Source of the DNA: Tetracentron sinense
Lineage: Eukaryota > Streptophyta > Magnoliopsida > Trochodendrales > Trochodendraceae
Assembly: GCA_015143295.1 (NCBI GenBank)
Contig: CM026565.1
Location: 31,628,052-31,692,051 of the forward strand
Reading direction: 5' to 3'
DNA length: 64,000 nucleotides
In this document: piece after piece, positions 1 to 11,439 of the stretch
Layout: the number at the start of each line of letters is the position of its first letter
Position numbering within the stretch: the stretch's first letter is position 1
Position numbers and translations under genes: made by a program
The notes under the pieces: generated by a model
Told to the model about the DNA's origin: nothing
The model's input: only the letters and a program-made list of their open reading frames with translations
Databases searched by the model: none

Positions 1-545
1 TAAAGTAATAGACAGATGATCATAACTATCAGGTAAGGAATTTATCAAATATAATGTCTTATCCTCATCGTCTATTTTCACTTCAAGATTTTGCAAATTA
101 GCAAGAATTTTATTATAACTATTCAAATGCTCAGTGATAGTAGTACCAAATTTATATTGAAAAAGGAAGAGTCTCTTCTTCAAATAGAGTCGATTTTCAA
201 TGCTCTTGGTTATATACTTACTCTCTAATTTCTTCCATAATTCCTTAGTCAAAGTCTCTTTCATCACAAAATATTTATGATCCTTTGCAAGGCAAAGCCT
301 GATGGTGCCGCAAGCCTATCGATTAATCTTCTTCCAACCATTGTCTTCTATATCGTCGGGTTTATTCTCCAAAGTAATATCCAACTCTTATTGGATTAAA
401 ACATCTAAAACTTCGCATTGCCACATCAAATTTCTCAACTTCGAATTTTAATTCAAAACCATAGTTCTGGCCACCGATGCGGGTCTCGAAGACGAACCCT
501 TAGCAACTGCTTCACTCGTTTCCACCATTAATCTAATCCGCAGAA
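1..545 (-). pseudogene. Copia gag fragment (UBN2-type), decayed
   Basis: Read on the minus strand, the part nearest the window edge gives a Copia gag (UBN2/Retrotran_gag_2) segment with the typical pattern LYLKKRLFLFQYK, a helix-rich stretch and NSLPDSYDHL. A second gag in this window (61244-61927) carries the equivalent LLTSLPDSYDHL. Upstream, near the gag start (ATG around 533), the frame is broken by stops and frameshifts, so no intact product is expected. It lies directly downstream of a tRNA-Met primer site and an LTR, so it is the 5' part of a minus-strand Copia element whose pol would lie left of the window. Family assignment is by motif recognition; lineage was not determined. Confidence 0.75.
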
Positions 546-570
546 ATCAAACAATACTGAGGTCGGAACC

Positions 571-584
571 TGGCTCTGATACCA
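571..584 (-). other. Copia primer binding site (initiator tRNA-Met)
   Basis: The minus strand reads TGGTATCAGAGCCA, complementary to the 3' end of plant initiator methionine tRNA, the usual Copia primer. It lies 3 nt inside the LTR edge at 588, between LTR and gag, which fixes the minus orientation of the element. Confidence 0.85.
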
Positions 585-587
585 ATT

Positions 588-971
588 TGTTATGCAAAAG
601 CGTGCAAATAACAGTGAAATAAATCAAAACAAACGTAATAAAGAAAACAAACCAAACGGAGATTTACATGGTTCGGCAAGATGCCTACATCCATGGGCAT
701 CAATGATTTCATTTATTCAACAATGAGATTTTTCTCAAACAATCACTCGGAAACCCTCTTCACAATACACCCAAAAAATGGCTCCCTTTTCTCTCTTTTC
801 TTCTTACAAACAAAACCCTAAAAAATCCATTTTTTATTAGGGTTACAATAAAGAGATAAAATGAGTAAAATACCAAAACGGGTTGGGCCTTAAATCGGGT
901 CAAAATTTTAGTCGGGAGCAGTCATCCGTGTCACCAACGGGTCATCATGAATCCGGGTAGAATTTATGACA
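588..971 (-). mobile_element. 5' LTR of the left-edge Copia element
   Basis: The segment starts TGTTATG next to the primer site and plausibly ends TATGACA, giving imperfect TG...CA ends. The right boundary is inferred only from this short inverted match, because the second LTR lies outside the window and no target duplication can be tested. Length would be about 384 bp. The start is well supported and the end is not. Confidence 0.55.
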
Positions 972-984
972 ACTTCCTGTTGAG

Positions 985-1300
985 TATTGTTTATCGCCTT
1001 TGCTCCCGGGTGTTGCGTGTTGCGCCCCATTTGTCCGATGACCCTCTTATATTCATTGTTACTACTCTCTCCATCAGATCGGTCTTTTGGAGTAGTTGGT
1101 TGTTAACATGGTTTCAAAGCTCTGGTTGTAATTTGGTCACGGGTTCGATTCTTTCCCCCCTTTGGGTGAGGGGGAGTGTTGTTTATCGCCTCCGCTCCCA
1201 GGTGTTGCGTATCGCGCCCCATTTGTCCCGTGACCCTCTTATATTCATTGTTACTAATCTCTCCATCATATCGGTCTTTTGGGGTAGTTGGTTATTAACA
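985..1300 (+). mobile_element. SMART/TRIM-like miniature LTR retrotransposon
   Basis: Two 124-bp direct repeats (985-1108 and 1177-1300) flank only 68 bp. The second repeat begins TGTTG and both end in TTAACA. The first base after repeat 1 opens a primer-site-like TGGTTTCAAAGCTCTGG (1109-1125), close to the tRNA-Met type. A purine-rich GTGAGGGGGAG (1166-1176) abuts repeat 2, as a polypurine tract should. There is no coding capacity. LTR, PBS, PPT, LTR in about 316 bp matches the small TRIM/SMART class known from plants. No clear target duplication is visible (ttgag versus ctttc), and repeat 1 starts TA rather than TG. An open frame through it is incidental. Confidence 0.65.
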
Positions 1301-1630
1301 CTTTCAACACCTTGCGGATTGATCACTAGATCAACAGTCCTAACGGACTATTATAAGTGATTAACAGTCCTTACAGACTGAATCACTACAATCGTGCCCT
1401 TTGGTCTGGTCCAGCTGGACTGAATGGCCACTATCGAGTTCATACCTGATAGAGGACCTCTAATGAATCTCCTCCATCGTTGATCTAGACCACACTAATT
1501 TGGATCCATCAAGATCACTAGGAGGCTCCAATGGAGTCTTCTTCTTTTGTTCTGGATCTAGGCCTAGAGGAGAGGGGCCACCCATGGACATCATCTTCTT
1601 CCTTGATCTGCATCTGACCATTTTTGGTTA
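1301..1630. other. Unassigned repeat-like sequence
   Basis: No gene is recognised. A short duplicated phrase (gatcactagatcaacagtcc and similar) occurs at 1319-1390. The rest reads as non-coding, GC-intermediate sequence with no identifiable termini. Confidence 0.4.
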
Positions 1631-1638
1631 GTCTGGAC

Positions 1639-2674
1639 TAGGGATGGCAACGGGGCGGGTTTGGGCCGGGGCGCCCCCAACCTGACCCCGTCCTTAACGG
1701 AAAACTCATATCCCATCCCCGTCCCAAACCCAAGTCGGGGTGGGGTGCGGTCGGGCGCATCTGATTTTTCAAAACATTTCTTAACCTCGTCCCCACCCCA
1801 CCCTGTCCCGTTAAGCACTAGCTGGGGCGGGGCGAGTCGAGTCGGGTCGGGGTTAAGAAATGTTCTTCCTGACTAGAGTTGCAACATTGAAGGTGAAAAG
1901 CCACTCAACCATTTCATTTACTCCACACACTTGCTCTGCCAAGAATTTTGCAGAAAAGGGAAAAAAACCAAATCTTCTATTACCTCTCGAATATATAGAA
2001 GAATAAAGGATGAAACCCTACCTTTAGACAGATGGAGGAGAGGTAGAGAGAGAATCCTAAGAACAACATAATCAAACGAAGAGCTCAAACCAAAGAGAAT
2101 ACTCAAATAAAAATCGCCATTAAAGTCTCTACTATTAGCAATAGAGAATACCAGTTCCATTCCCATTTTTTCCCCATTTAAGCTCAAACCAAAACCCTAG
2201 ACCCGGATTTAAAGATTAAAAATAAAAAGAATATACTCAAACAAAACCGCCATTAGCGGACTCGTTCCATCTTCTGTCATTTGGCTGCAAATCCCTCTGA
2301 GACATTGATTGAAACAACCAAAACGCATCATACATCTTCCCCAATTTACAGTAAGCATCGATCAAGGTGGCGAGAGAGGTGAGAGGTGCGGCGGTTAGAG
2401 AGTGGAAGAGTCAAGTATGTGTTGGGAGCCCTAACCCTAAACCCCCACCTATTTATAAGTGGGGTATTAGTGATATTTTAAAATGAAAATAGGGGTAAAT
2501 ATATGTTATAAACGGGGCGGGGCAACCTAAATCCATCCCCGGCTTGAACCCAAGCCGGGTTTACTCATTAATTCCCATCCCCGACCCTACCCCGTTTAAG
2601 AGCCTACCAAACCCGTCCCAAAAGGGTCGGGGCGGGTTGGGTTACCTGTTTACTCCGGCCCGTTGCCATCCCTA
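1639..2674. mobile_element. Non-autonomous hAT-like element, 1,036 bp
   Basis: Terminal inverted repeats TAGGGATGGCAACGGG (left) and CCCGTTGCCATCCCTA (right) are flanked by a perfect 8-bp target duplication, gtctggac, at 1631-1638 and 2675-2682. An 8-bp duplication and TAGGG termini are hAT characters. Subterminal regions are rich in CGGGG/CCCCG words in inverted orientation. No transposase frame is present, so it would need a transposase in trans. Confidence 0.85.
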
Positions 2675-2682
2675 GTCTGGAC

Positions 2683-3425
2683 CACTTGGCCCAAGGGTCG
2701 GTCTTGGAAGTTCTCCATCTAACCCCAAGACCCTCACTTATCTCTCCTTATATAAGAAAGGAGGGCTTGGCCCATTTAATTGGGCTCGCCCTAGGTCTCA
2801 GGCCTTGTGATTGAGCCTAGAATCAATGGACTTAATCGGATGGCTACCATATGATCAGCTTGATCAAACGATCCTAATCAACCCCCTTGATCTGAGATCA
2901 ACTAGCCAATGGTCATGATCGAACTATACTCTAGCCACGGGGACATGTGGCCACACGATCAGGGGTCTCATGCCCGATAGATGATAAACGGTCTTGATTG
3001 AGTCAAAAGAAGAAGCGGTGAAGAGAATTAAATGCGCCCAAACGCCCAAGTTATGATGATGTAAGGGAATGGGTGTGAAGAGAGATTATATTCCTTTGCT
3101 ACATTTATAAAAGGGGCTCAAGCTTTTATATACCCAAGAAATGTTTCATAAATAACCAACATGGGACTAAACATTAAGTGAAAAAACACAAGTGAGAATT
3201 CATGCTCTCACTTAAGCAAGGATTAAAAATATTCTCTTCTAGAAAGATATTTTGTGTGGTTAGTCGAGGTTCATGGATGATTTCGGTTACATCTTTCTCC
3301 TTACTCTAAACAAGGATGCCGCAGTAGCTGACTGTGTTAAGAGGGTGGGAAGCGAGTCAGTTTGGTGTCTCTGACTAAGGCGGAACCTGAATGATTGGGA
3401 AGTAGAATACTTGTAATGAATTTTA
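2683..3425. other. No gene seen; decayed repeat sequence
   Basis: This stretch contains TATA-like phrases (tccttatataagaaagg near 2745; acatttataaaagg near 3100) reminiscent of LTR promoter regions, but no paired repeat, primer site or coding frame that I can support. Confidence 0.3.
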
Positions 3426-3431
3426 AGTAGA

Positions 3432-4166
3432 TTGAGTTCCTCTCCCACCGTGACTCAAGTTAATGATTGTAGGTCGTGGTCAAAAAGCAACAATGGTCGA
3501 TTTTCAATGAGATCCTTCTTACAAGCCTTTGATCAAGTCTTTGCGCACTCTTTTCCTAATAAGACTGTTTGGTCCTCAGGAGGCCCGTCTAAGGTATCTT
3601 TCTTCCTCTGGTCCACAACTCTAAATAAGATTCTTACGACGGATCATTTAAAGAGCAGAGGGTAGAGTATGGCAAACTGTTGTTATTTGTGCCTATCTAA
3701 GGAAGAGACAGTAGATCACTTGACCTTGCACTGTTCGGTTGTCTTTGGGTTCTGGGTTTTCTTCCTATCTTGGTTAGGGGTGGAATGGGTCTTCCCTCTC
3801 TCCTTTCGGAGATTCTTATCGGCTTGGCAATTGTCGTTCTTGGTGGGAGCCAAGGAAGCCATTTGGACTATGCTGCCTGGAGCTCTCTCTTGGGGTGTTT
3901 GGAAAGAAAGGAATAGCCGTGTCTGAAAATTCCTCCGCTTCCGACCCTGTATCTTAGCTCATATTCATCAAATGCTTGTGGAATAGTCCTCCATTTCGCA
4001 GTGGGGTGATTAAGTGAGTAATATTTTTATGTGAGAAGATCTACTTCTATTACTTTCCTTTTGCTTCTAATTGTTGTTTTTCCCCTTCAATTTATCCCCC
4101 TGCAAACTGTTGCTTTCCTTTATCGCTATATGAATACACTTGATACTTACCAATCAAAAAAAATTA
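3432..4166 (+). pseudogene. LINE (L1-type) 3' fragment with zf-RVT domain
   Basis: The translation matches the plant LINE zinc-binding region that follows reverse transcriptase (zf-RVT): a GRFSMRSF-like segment, then SKVSFFLWSTTLNKILTTDHL, then CCYLCLSKEETVDHLTLHC with the Cys/His ligands. The frame is interrupted by a stop at about 3663 and a shift near 3923 (…NSRV). The end drifts into a T/A-rich 3' UTR finishing in a short A-run at about 4159-4166, as expected of a LINE 3' end. RT and endonuclease are absent, so this is a 5'-truncated, dead copy. Confidence 0.7.
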
Positions 4167-4928
4167 CGGTTTCAGGAGATGTATCGAGCCCAACCGAAAC
4201 CTATATGAATTAGTTTCAGACTACATATAATTTTTTCTTTTAAAAAAATCAAATCAAATTTAATAAAATTCAAATGAATTATAAGAACCAAATTTATCAA
4301 ATATAAAGTGATGGGAATCAATTCCAGGTCAAAGTAGTAAACACAATTACAATTACACAACGAATTAAAACATAAATAACTAATAAACGATAAGTATTGT
4401 CCGTTTTGTATCAGTATAGATGTTGTACAGACTACAGAGGGCCCCCGATGCCTATTAGTATCGCCCGTTTTGTATCGGTTTCGGTGATTTTTATTTCCAT
4501 GCACTTAATTGACCAAGCATCAACACCACACAACCAAACAAATGTGGATTTATCCATTTAATAGGAAGGATCATTTTGTAAATAATGTTTACAAACAAGG
4601 ACTAAACAAGAGCTTAGATACACTAAATGTCCATTCTTTTGGTTAAACTTTTAAAGTCTAGAACTTTCATTATTTCATGCTGAATTTTACTTAATGTCTA
4701 AAACTATATTATTCCATATAGTGCAAAAGTTCTACAAATATGGAACTTTCAAGTTCCACAAAAAATTTCAGATTTTTGAAGTTGCCTATATGTGGAACTT
4801 TTAATTAAATTGAACTCAATAAGTCTGAGATACCATCATGTAAAAGGGTTAGAAATTCTCTCTCCTCTCATTCTAAAATCTTGCCTCTTGTTCCAAAGTA
4901 TTAATGTTTTGGACTTTTAAAAGCGGAA
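4167..4928. other. AT-rich non-coding stretch
   Basis: No convincing gene, terminal repeat or tandem array. Short related phrases recur (gtggaactttt, ttccacaaaa) between 4620 and 4930 and again at 5095-5110. The foldback element at 4929-5087 appears to interrupt this AT-rich repeat. Confidence 0.35.
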
Positions 4929-5087
4929 AATGCTAGTGAGACCACAAAGGGCCAAGACCACACCGAGACCGTGCATGTGATGCACGGATCTTAAAATTTC
5001 AAAAACGGATTTAATGAAATTTTGAGATCCGTGCATCACAAGCAAGGTCTCGGTGTGGTCTCGACCCTTTACGGTCTTAGTAGCAAA
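4929..5087. mobile_element. Foldback MITE, about 159 bp
   Basis: Two arms of roughly 70 bp are inverted repeats of each other. The left arm contains agaccacaccgagacc and gtgatgcacggatct; the right arm contains ggtctcggtgtggtct and agatccgtgcatcac. They are separated by a short loop around aaaaacggattt. The RNA or single strand would form one long hairpin. No coding capacity. I could not define a target duplication, so superfamily is open. Confidence 0.7.
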
Positions 5088-5170
5088 GTCCTTTAAAAGT
5101 TCCACCAAAAGAACGGAGCCTAAAAGTTTTGAGTTTAGAACAACTAATTTAAATCACAAATCCAACACAG

Positions 5171-8100
5171 GTAACATCAAGGAAAGATCAGAAACAGTAT
5201 TGGGAAGATAAAGATGAACCTTATAGCTTTGTTTCAGCCTAGGAATTCGCAGAGGCATTCCAGTAGTTCCATGTTGGCAGCAAAATAGGAGACGACCTCA
5301 CTACTCCATTTGATAAGAACAAGAGCCACCCAGCTGCTCTGACAACTAAGAAGTATGGTGTTAGCAAGAAGGAGTTGTTGAAAGCTTCCATCTCGAGAGA
5401 GTTTTTGCTTATGAAGAGGAACTCGTTCGTCTACATCTTCAAGCTTACACAAGTGAGTAACAGTCATTGTTGAAATGTTGCTCTCGCATTCTACATTTAT
5501 GGTTAGAAATCATAACTCTCTGTCGGGTTTCAGCTAATAATTATCGCACTCATCACAATGACACTGTTCCTGAGGACCAAGATGCACCGGGACACGGTAA
5601 CAGATGGCGGGATTTTCTTGGGTGCTCTATTCTTCACTGTGATTATGATTATGTTTAATGGAATGTCAGAGCTTGCCATGACCATTGCAAAGCTTCCTGT
5701 CTTTTACAAGCAAAGAGACCTCCTCTTTTATCCTTCATGGGCATATGCACTCCCCACATGGATCCTCAAGATCCCCATCATATTTATAGAAGTTGCCGTT
5801 TGGGTGTTCATTACTTACCATGTCATCGGATTCGATCCAAATGTTGAAAGGTAAAGTCGAAACAAAAGACATTGTAATGACTCCACCTAAAGTCGTTTCA
5901 GAGTTTATCATGTTTTGCTATTACAAGTAATAACCCAGGAAATTTCTTTTACCACAGGTTGTTTAAACAGTTCATTCTACTTGTACTTGTCAACCAGATG
6001 GCTTCTTCATTGTTCCGATTCATTGCGGCGATGGGAAGGGACATGATTGTTGCAAATACATTTGGATCATTTGCATTGCTCATAGTTTTTGTTTTGGGTG
6101 GCTTCATTTTGTCGAGAGGTATAATCATACAATTAATTGAAAAAGTGTTGTTCTGCTCTTGTCTGGCTTTCTACTGTTAGTTAAATCCTTGGAAATCCTT
6201 CTCTTTTTGGCCCCACAGAGGATGTGAAAAAATGGTGGAAATGGGGTTACTGGATTTCACCTTTGATGTACGCACAAAACGCAATAGTAGCAAATGAGTT
6301 CCTTGGGAATAGTTGGAAACATGTAAGTTCTTAACTTTGAGAGAAACCCAAAAAAACGAAGAAAAAAATCTCAAATGAAATCAGCTAATGTTTGGATTCA
6401 CTCATATGTCATAGGTTCTTCCTAATTCGACAGAACCACTAGGAGTGGCAGTGTTGAAGTCTCGTGGCTTCTTCACAGATGCATACTGGTATTGGCTTGG
6501 AACAGGAGCAATGTTGGGATATGTATTCATATTCAACTTCCTTTTCACTCTGGCTCTCTCTTATCTCAATCGTGAGTATCATCTTCATCTCTAGAATTTC
6601 AGAATTAAGACCTCATGTTCTAATACTTGGATAAAATTTCTGCAGCATTCGGGAAGTCTCAGGCAGTTATATCAGAAGAGACCTTGAACCAGAAACATGC
6701 TGACAGAACTGGAGAAAATATTGAACTACCATCCCGGAGAAAGAACTTTGCTGATCCCACTTCATCCAGAGGTGAGCAAGCTCAACCTGTAAGGATAGAA
6801 GCAATTGAGGAAGCTAATCAGCGCAGGAAGCAGGGAATGGTTCTTCCATTTGAACAACTTTCCATCACATTTGATGCTATTCGAAACTCTGTAGACATGC
6901 CACAGGTAGCTGCAACTTTTCAAAAGATTGTGTTTGGGAGCCAGAGTACTTCTTTATTCAAAGTTTTTATGTTTGCAAAGAAGATAAATTGTTGAAATTG
7001 AACTTGCAGGAAATGAAAACTCATGGTGTGCTTGAAGATAGGTTGGAGCTTCTGAAGGACGTGAGTGGAGCTTTTAGGCCAGGTGTCCTTACAGCTCTTA
7101 ATGGGTGTTAGTGGTGCCGGTAAGACCACTTTGATGGACGTGTTGGCCGGAAGGAAAACTGGTGGATATATCGAAGGAAACATCACCATATCCGGGTACC
7201 CAAAGAAGCAGGAAACGTTTTCTCGCATATCTGGATACTGTGAGCAGAATGACATCCACTCTCCTCACGTTACAGTCTATGAGTCCCTTCTCTATTCTGC
7301 TTGGCTTCGGTTACCTCCAGATGTAGATTCTGCAACAAGAAAGGTTGATGTCATTAAGATCTTAATCTCTGTATTGTGCTCTTTTTGGGCCTGCTTGAGT
7401 GATTTCTGACCGATAAAGCTAACTAATGGTTGCAGATGTTCATTGAGGAGGTCATGAAGCTTGTGGAGCTGGCCTCATTGAGGGAATCACTTGTTGGGTT
7501 GCCTGGTGTGAATGGTCTATCAACCGAGCAGCGCAAGAGGATGACCATTGCAGTCGAGCTAGTTGCCAATCCTTCTATAATATTTATGGATGAGCCAACA
7601 TCTGGGCTCAATGCGAGGGCAGCAAGCAATTGTGATGAGAACAGTGAGAAACACTGTGGACACAGGAAGAACTGTGGTGTGCACCATTCACCAGCCGAGC
7701 ACCGACATATTTGATGCTTTCGATGAGGTGAGAAATGTTAATGATTATGGAATTGGCATTCTTTTATGAGTTCTCTTTTATGTATGAGTCAGTCTATGGG
7801 AACTCCCAAATATACTCCCGAATGTCACATCAGTTCTAATCCTAACCATTTAATAATTGAGATAAACGGTCATGATTTGGGAGTATATTTGGAAGTACAC
7901 TTTGAGAGTATCCCTAGACTAATTCTTTATGTATATGTGATATTGAAGTTTCAACATGGATTACAGTTACTTCTCATGAAGCGGGGAGGACAGGAAATAT
8001 ATGTGGGCCCACTGGGTCACCATTCTTGCCATTTGATCAAGTACTTCGAGGTGAGGCTAATGCACATTCAAAAACTACAAATAGGGAATTTTTCACTTCA

Positions 8101-9593
8101 AGGTTCTTAATTCAGACAACATAATTACCGACACATGTGAGTTGTTTTTATCAAGGGAATCCAAGGAGTCAGTAAAATAAAAGATGGATATAATCCAGCA
8201 TCATGGATGTTAGAAGTGACCACAGCAGCACAAGAAGTAGCTCTGGGGGTTAACTTCACTGATGTGTACAAGAACTCAGAACTGTACAGGTGGGTTCAGT
8301 TGTAGGCTTACTATCTGATGTGCCTGAAATGCCTCTAATTTTGTTCCTGTAGCTTTTTCTGATCTATGGTGAATGTTTCAGGAGAAACAAAACTCTGATC
8401 AGTGACCTGAGTATACCTCCACCCGGTTCAAAAGACCTTTACTTCCCTACTCAGTACTCCCAGTCTTTCTTCACCCAATGCATTGCTTGCCTATGGAAAC
8501 AGCATTGGTCATATTGGCGCAACCCACCATACAGTGCAGTGAGATTTTTCTTCACTACTTTCATAGCCATGTTTTTTGGGACAGTATTTTGGGACCTTGG
8601 CTCCAAAAGGTAAGTTATAATAGGAAAATTTATAGGGGTTCAAAGTCTACATTTTTTTCCTCTCTAGATTCATTAAAATCATTTCAATTTGATTTTGATT
8701 TTTGAAACTCCAGGGAAAGTCAACAGGATCTGTCTAATGCAATGGGTTCCATGTTTGCTGCTGTTATCTTCCTTGGGGTACAAAACGCCTCATCTGTGCA
8801 ACCGGTTGTGTCCATCGAACGAACAGTCTTTTACAGAGAAAGAGCCACAGGGATGTATTCAGCCTTGCCATATGCGTTCGGACATGGAAACAGTTTTCTT
8901 GTTCTATAAAGTTCATAAAGCATATTTTTCTAGTTTTTGTAGAAGAAAGTAGTCTATCTTGTTATGTTTCTCACTGAATTCTTTTTGTTGCAGATTATGA
9001 TTGAGATTCCGTATATATTCGTGCAGACCCTGGTATATGGTGTCATAGTGTATGCCATGATTGGATTTGAATGGACAGTTGTTAAGTTCTGTTGGTATCT
9101 GTTCTTCATGTACTTCACTTTGTTATATTTCACCTTTTATGGTATGATGACGGTGGCCCTAACTCCCAACCAAACTTCGCTGCCATAGTTTCCGCTGCAT
9201 TCTATGGATTATGGGATCTCTTCTCCGGATTTATAGTCCCACGAACAGTAAGTTCCGACGATCCCACCATTCTTTACATGTCGGGTTTCTTTAAAAAAAT
9301 AGTATGTTCTAATGACAAGTTTTTTTTCCCAGAGGATTCCTATGTGGTGGAGATGGTACTACTGGGCCTGCCCTGTTGCTTGGACCTTGTATGGATTGGT
9401 TGTGTCACAGTTTGGAGATATACAGGACAAGTTTCTTGACACAGATGTCGTAGTGGAAGATTTTGTGAGGAGTTATTTTGGTTTCAGACATGACTTCCTA
9501 GGAGTGGTTTCTGTGGCGGTCGTTGGGTTTACTCTGATCTTTGCATTTGTCTTTGCCTTTGCAATTAGGGTATTTAACTTCCAGAGGAGATGA
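5171..9593 (+). pseudogene. ABCG/PDR copy A, exons 10-24 only, disabled
   Basis: Colinear with exons 10-24 of copies B and C: 5171-5452, 5534-5850, 5958-6118, 6219-6322, 6415-6571, 6646-6905 (exons 15+16 fused), 7010-7343, 7436-7727, 7967-8050, 8156-8289, 8382-8609, 8714-8885, 8994-9247, 9333-9593. Exons 1-9, and thus NBD1, are missing; homology starts at the exon 10 acceptor. Disabling changes: two in-frame TAG codons in exon 10 (about 5236 and 5268); a 1-base insertion just before Walker A of NBD2 (about 7099); a 1-base insertion after the NBD2 D-loop (about 7625), where GLD is also GLN; loss of the exon 22 donor (GT to GG at 8886); and a 1-base deletion in exon 23 (about 9172). It cannot encode a transporter. 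Confidence 0.93.
7791..7920. mobile_element. Small TIR element in intron 18 of copy A
   Basis: About 130 bp absent from intron 18 of copies B and C. Imperfect inverted ends agtctatggga and tccctagact, with internal inverted cccaaatatactccc and gggagtatatttgg. A related fragment (attgggagtatatttgagagtactcctaga) occurs at about 17631-17662, so a small family is present. Target duplication not certain (ttttatgtat versus ctttatgtat nearby). Confidence 0.6.
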
Positions 9594-9769
9594 AAGAAGG
9601 TTTTGCAGAGTAATACACCAAGTAAATCTGTTTTGAAGTGGGTGATTAGTCCTGCCCTTGATGCATCAGGAACCCCTTGTAATCTTCTTTTTTCGGTCTA
9701 AGTTTTATATATTGCTCTTCGTATGCTCTATACATAAAGGGGAAATGACAATTGTCACGCAATGTGGTA

Positions 9770-9999
9770 TATATTAGAGACTATAGAGGAGTATTGTAAT
9801 AAGGTGAATGAGATACACTACATCATTCAAGGGTATTTCTTCACAATATTAGATTAGCATTAATTAAGGGTAGATTAGATTTGATTAGATTAAGTTGATT
9901 TACTTTCTAATCTTGTAATCTCTATATAAACCCTATTCAGCCTATTCAGGGTCATTGTACATCATTCAATCTATCAAGAAATCACTTTTCTATAGTATA
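9770..9999. mobile_element. LTR-like insertion downstream of copy A
   Basis: Compared with the 3' flank of B (44270-44310), the flank of A is interrupted after gcaatgtggtata and resumes at tatataagttgttttatg about 230 bp later. The insert has a TATA-like tctatataaacc (about 9921-9932) followed by a short run ending in caatctatcaagaaatca, the usual layout of a solo plant LTR. Ends and duplication are not cleanly defined. Confidence 0.45.
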
Positions 10000-10297
10000 T
10001 AAGTTGTTTTATGTTTTCTATGTAATTATCTGCTCTATTTTTTTAGGGCTCCATCTTAGTTCTTTTCATGAATTTTCAAAGCATTTTGTGTGAAGCTTGT
10101 ATGAAACATTCTTTTTTTTTTTTTTACCAGAAGCCTATTCTAAAGAAGATATGAAAGTTTTGTGGAACTTACATATAATTTAAATGTTTTGAAGTGGGTG
10201 ACCAGCTTAGTGATTCATTCAAATTTGGTAGAATTATAGATGAAATAAGTAAATAAAATAAAAAGTACTATATTTAATGGATAATATTTGTTCCAAT

Positions 10298-10601
10298 CAG
10301 TGTTGTCAGAACCGGATCGGACCGGCCGGTGCAACCGGGAACCACCCCCTTGCCGGTTCCCAAAACCCTCAAAACTAGAACTTTTTAAGAATTGGCCATA
10401 ACCGGTCAGGACCGGCCTAAACCGGTAGAATCGGTTGGAAACTGGCCGAAACCAATCAGAACCGGGAAAAATTAGGAAAAAATGAAAAAAAATGTTTTTG
10501 TTTTTTTTATTTTGCAAAAAGTACACGATTGAACCAGACTGGTGGAACTGGGAACCGGCCACTCTACCGGTTTGATGCCTGGTCCAGTTATGAAAACACT
10601 A
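10298..10601. mobile_element. hAT-like MITE, 304 bp
   Basis: Ends CAGTGTTGTCAGAACCGG and CCAGTTATGAAAACACTA are imperfect inverted repeats, flanked by a perfect 8-bp duplication gttccaat at 10290-10297 and 10602-10609. Internal sequence is rich in ACCGG/CCGGT words. No coding frame. The 8-bp duplication indicates hAT. Confidence 0.8.
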
Positions 10602-10696
10602 GTTCCAATGTATTATATAGATTTTTTTTTCATTAATTGATTGAGGTTGTAAAAAATTTGTTACGTGCTTCTTTCTCTTTTCAAATAAAATGTAGA

Positions 10697-10868
10697 AGTT
10701 AACGTAGCCATGAAGTCCATTTCCAAACCTAAGGCACCACCTCATTGGTGGATGCCTCCCTCTTAAATACTCACCATAGAAGGAGGCATCCACCAATGAG
10801 AAGAGGGAGGCATCCACCAATGAGGTGGTGCCTTAGGTTTGGAAATAGACTTAATGGGTACGTTAACT
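10697..10868. repeat. Foldback repeat with duplicated inner arm
   Basis: The left arm (agttaacgta ... aaacctaaggcaccacctcattgg) pairs with the right arm (ccaatgaggtggtgccttaggttt ... tacgttaact). The inner part of the right arm (aggcatccaccaatga) is present twice, so alternative hairpins are possible. No protein is credible here; the frames are by-products of the inverted repeat. Confidence 0.65.
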
Positions 10869-11439
10869 ATTTCCATCATAAATGAGAATGGAGAAGAAAT
10901 TGGCCTCATTAAAGAGAGATCTCCACATTTTGTCTTCATTCGAGAGAGTTCTAACACCTCCGAACCCAAATCTCTCTTATAAAAGAAATTTATATTCATT
11001 AATTAATTCTAAAGACAAATGATTACAATTCCTTTATAGACGCAATAATCAATTACAACTACCCACTACTTGTAAACTATTCACTACTTAATAATTACAC
11101 ATTTACTATACCCACGAATAAGCACGTAACAAATTTTGTTGTGTTAAGCAAGGGAATTTTGTGTGTCCTTTGTCTTACCGTCAGCTTCGCCTTATGGTTG
11201 TAGTTTTTTTTTTTTTTTACTATTTCATATGAAAGCTGCAGTCAAAGCAAGGAATTTGGATTTGATTTGATATTACTTTATGGTACGTTTGTGGAAAAAG
11301 ACCAATTGGCTGGATCATGGACCTGGCCCGGTAGACAATGTTTGAAAAGAAGCATACGTGAAGGAACAGAGAAAGATTCGTATGGAAAACAAATTCCTTA
11401 ATCATTCCCAAATTGGCCATATGTTTGATTCCAAATCAA
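10869..11439. other. AT-rich non-coding stretch
   Basis: No recognised gene or element ends. A T-run at 11208-11219 and ordinary AT-rich sequence are all I can see. Confidence 0.3.

Noticed and set aside
1166-1176. B-box-like ggttcgattc just upstream (1142-1151) suggesting a SINE
   Set aside because: The paired 124-bp LTR-like repeats and the primer site give a better explanation.
947-1360. 137-codon + strand frame
   Set aside because: It spans both LTRs and the interior of the miniature LTR element; the internal repetition comes from the LTRs.
7083-7110. The extra base before NBD2 Walker A in copy A as a sequencing error in an otherwise good gene
   Set aside because: Copy A has several independent disabling changes and no NBD1, so it is a pseudogene in any case.
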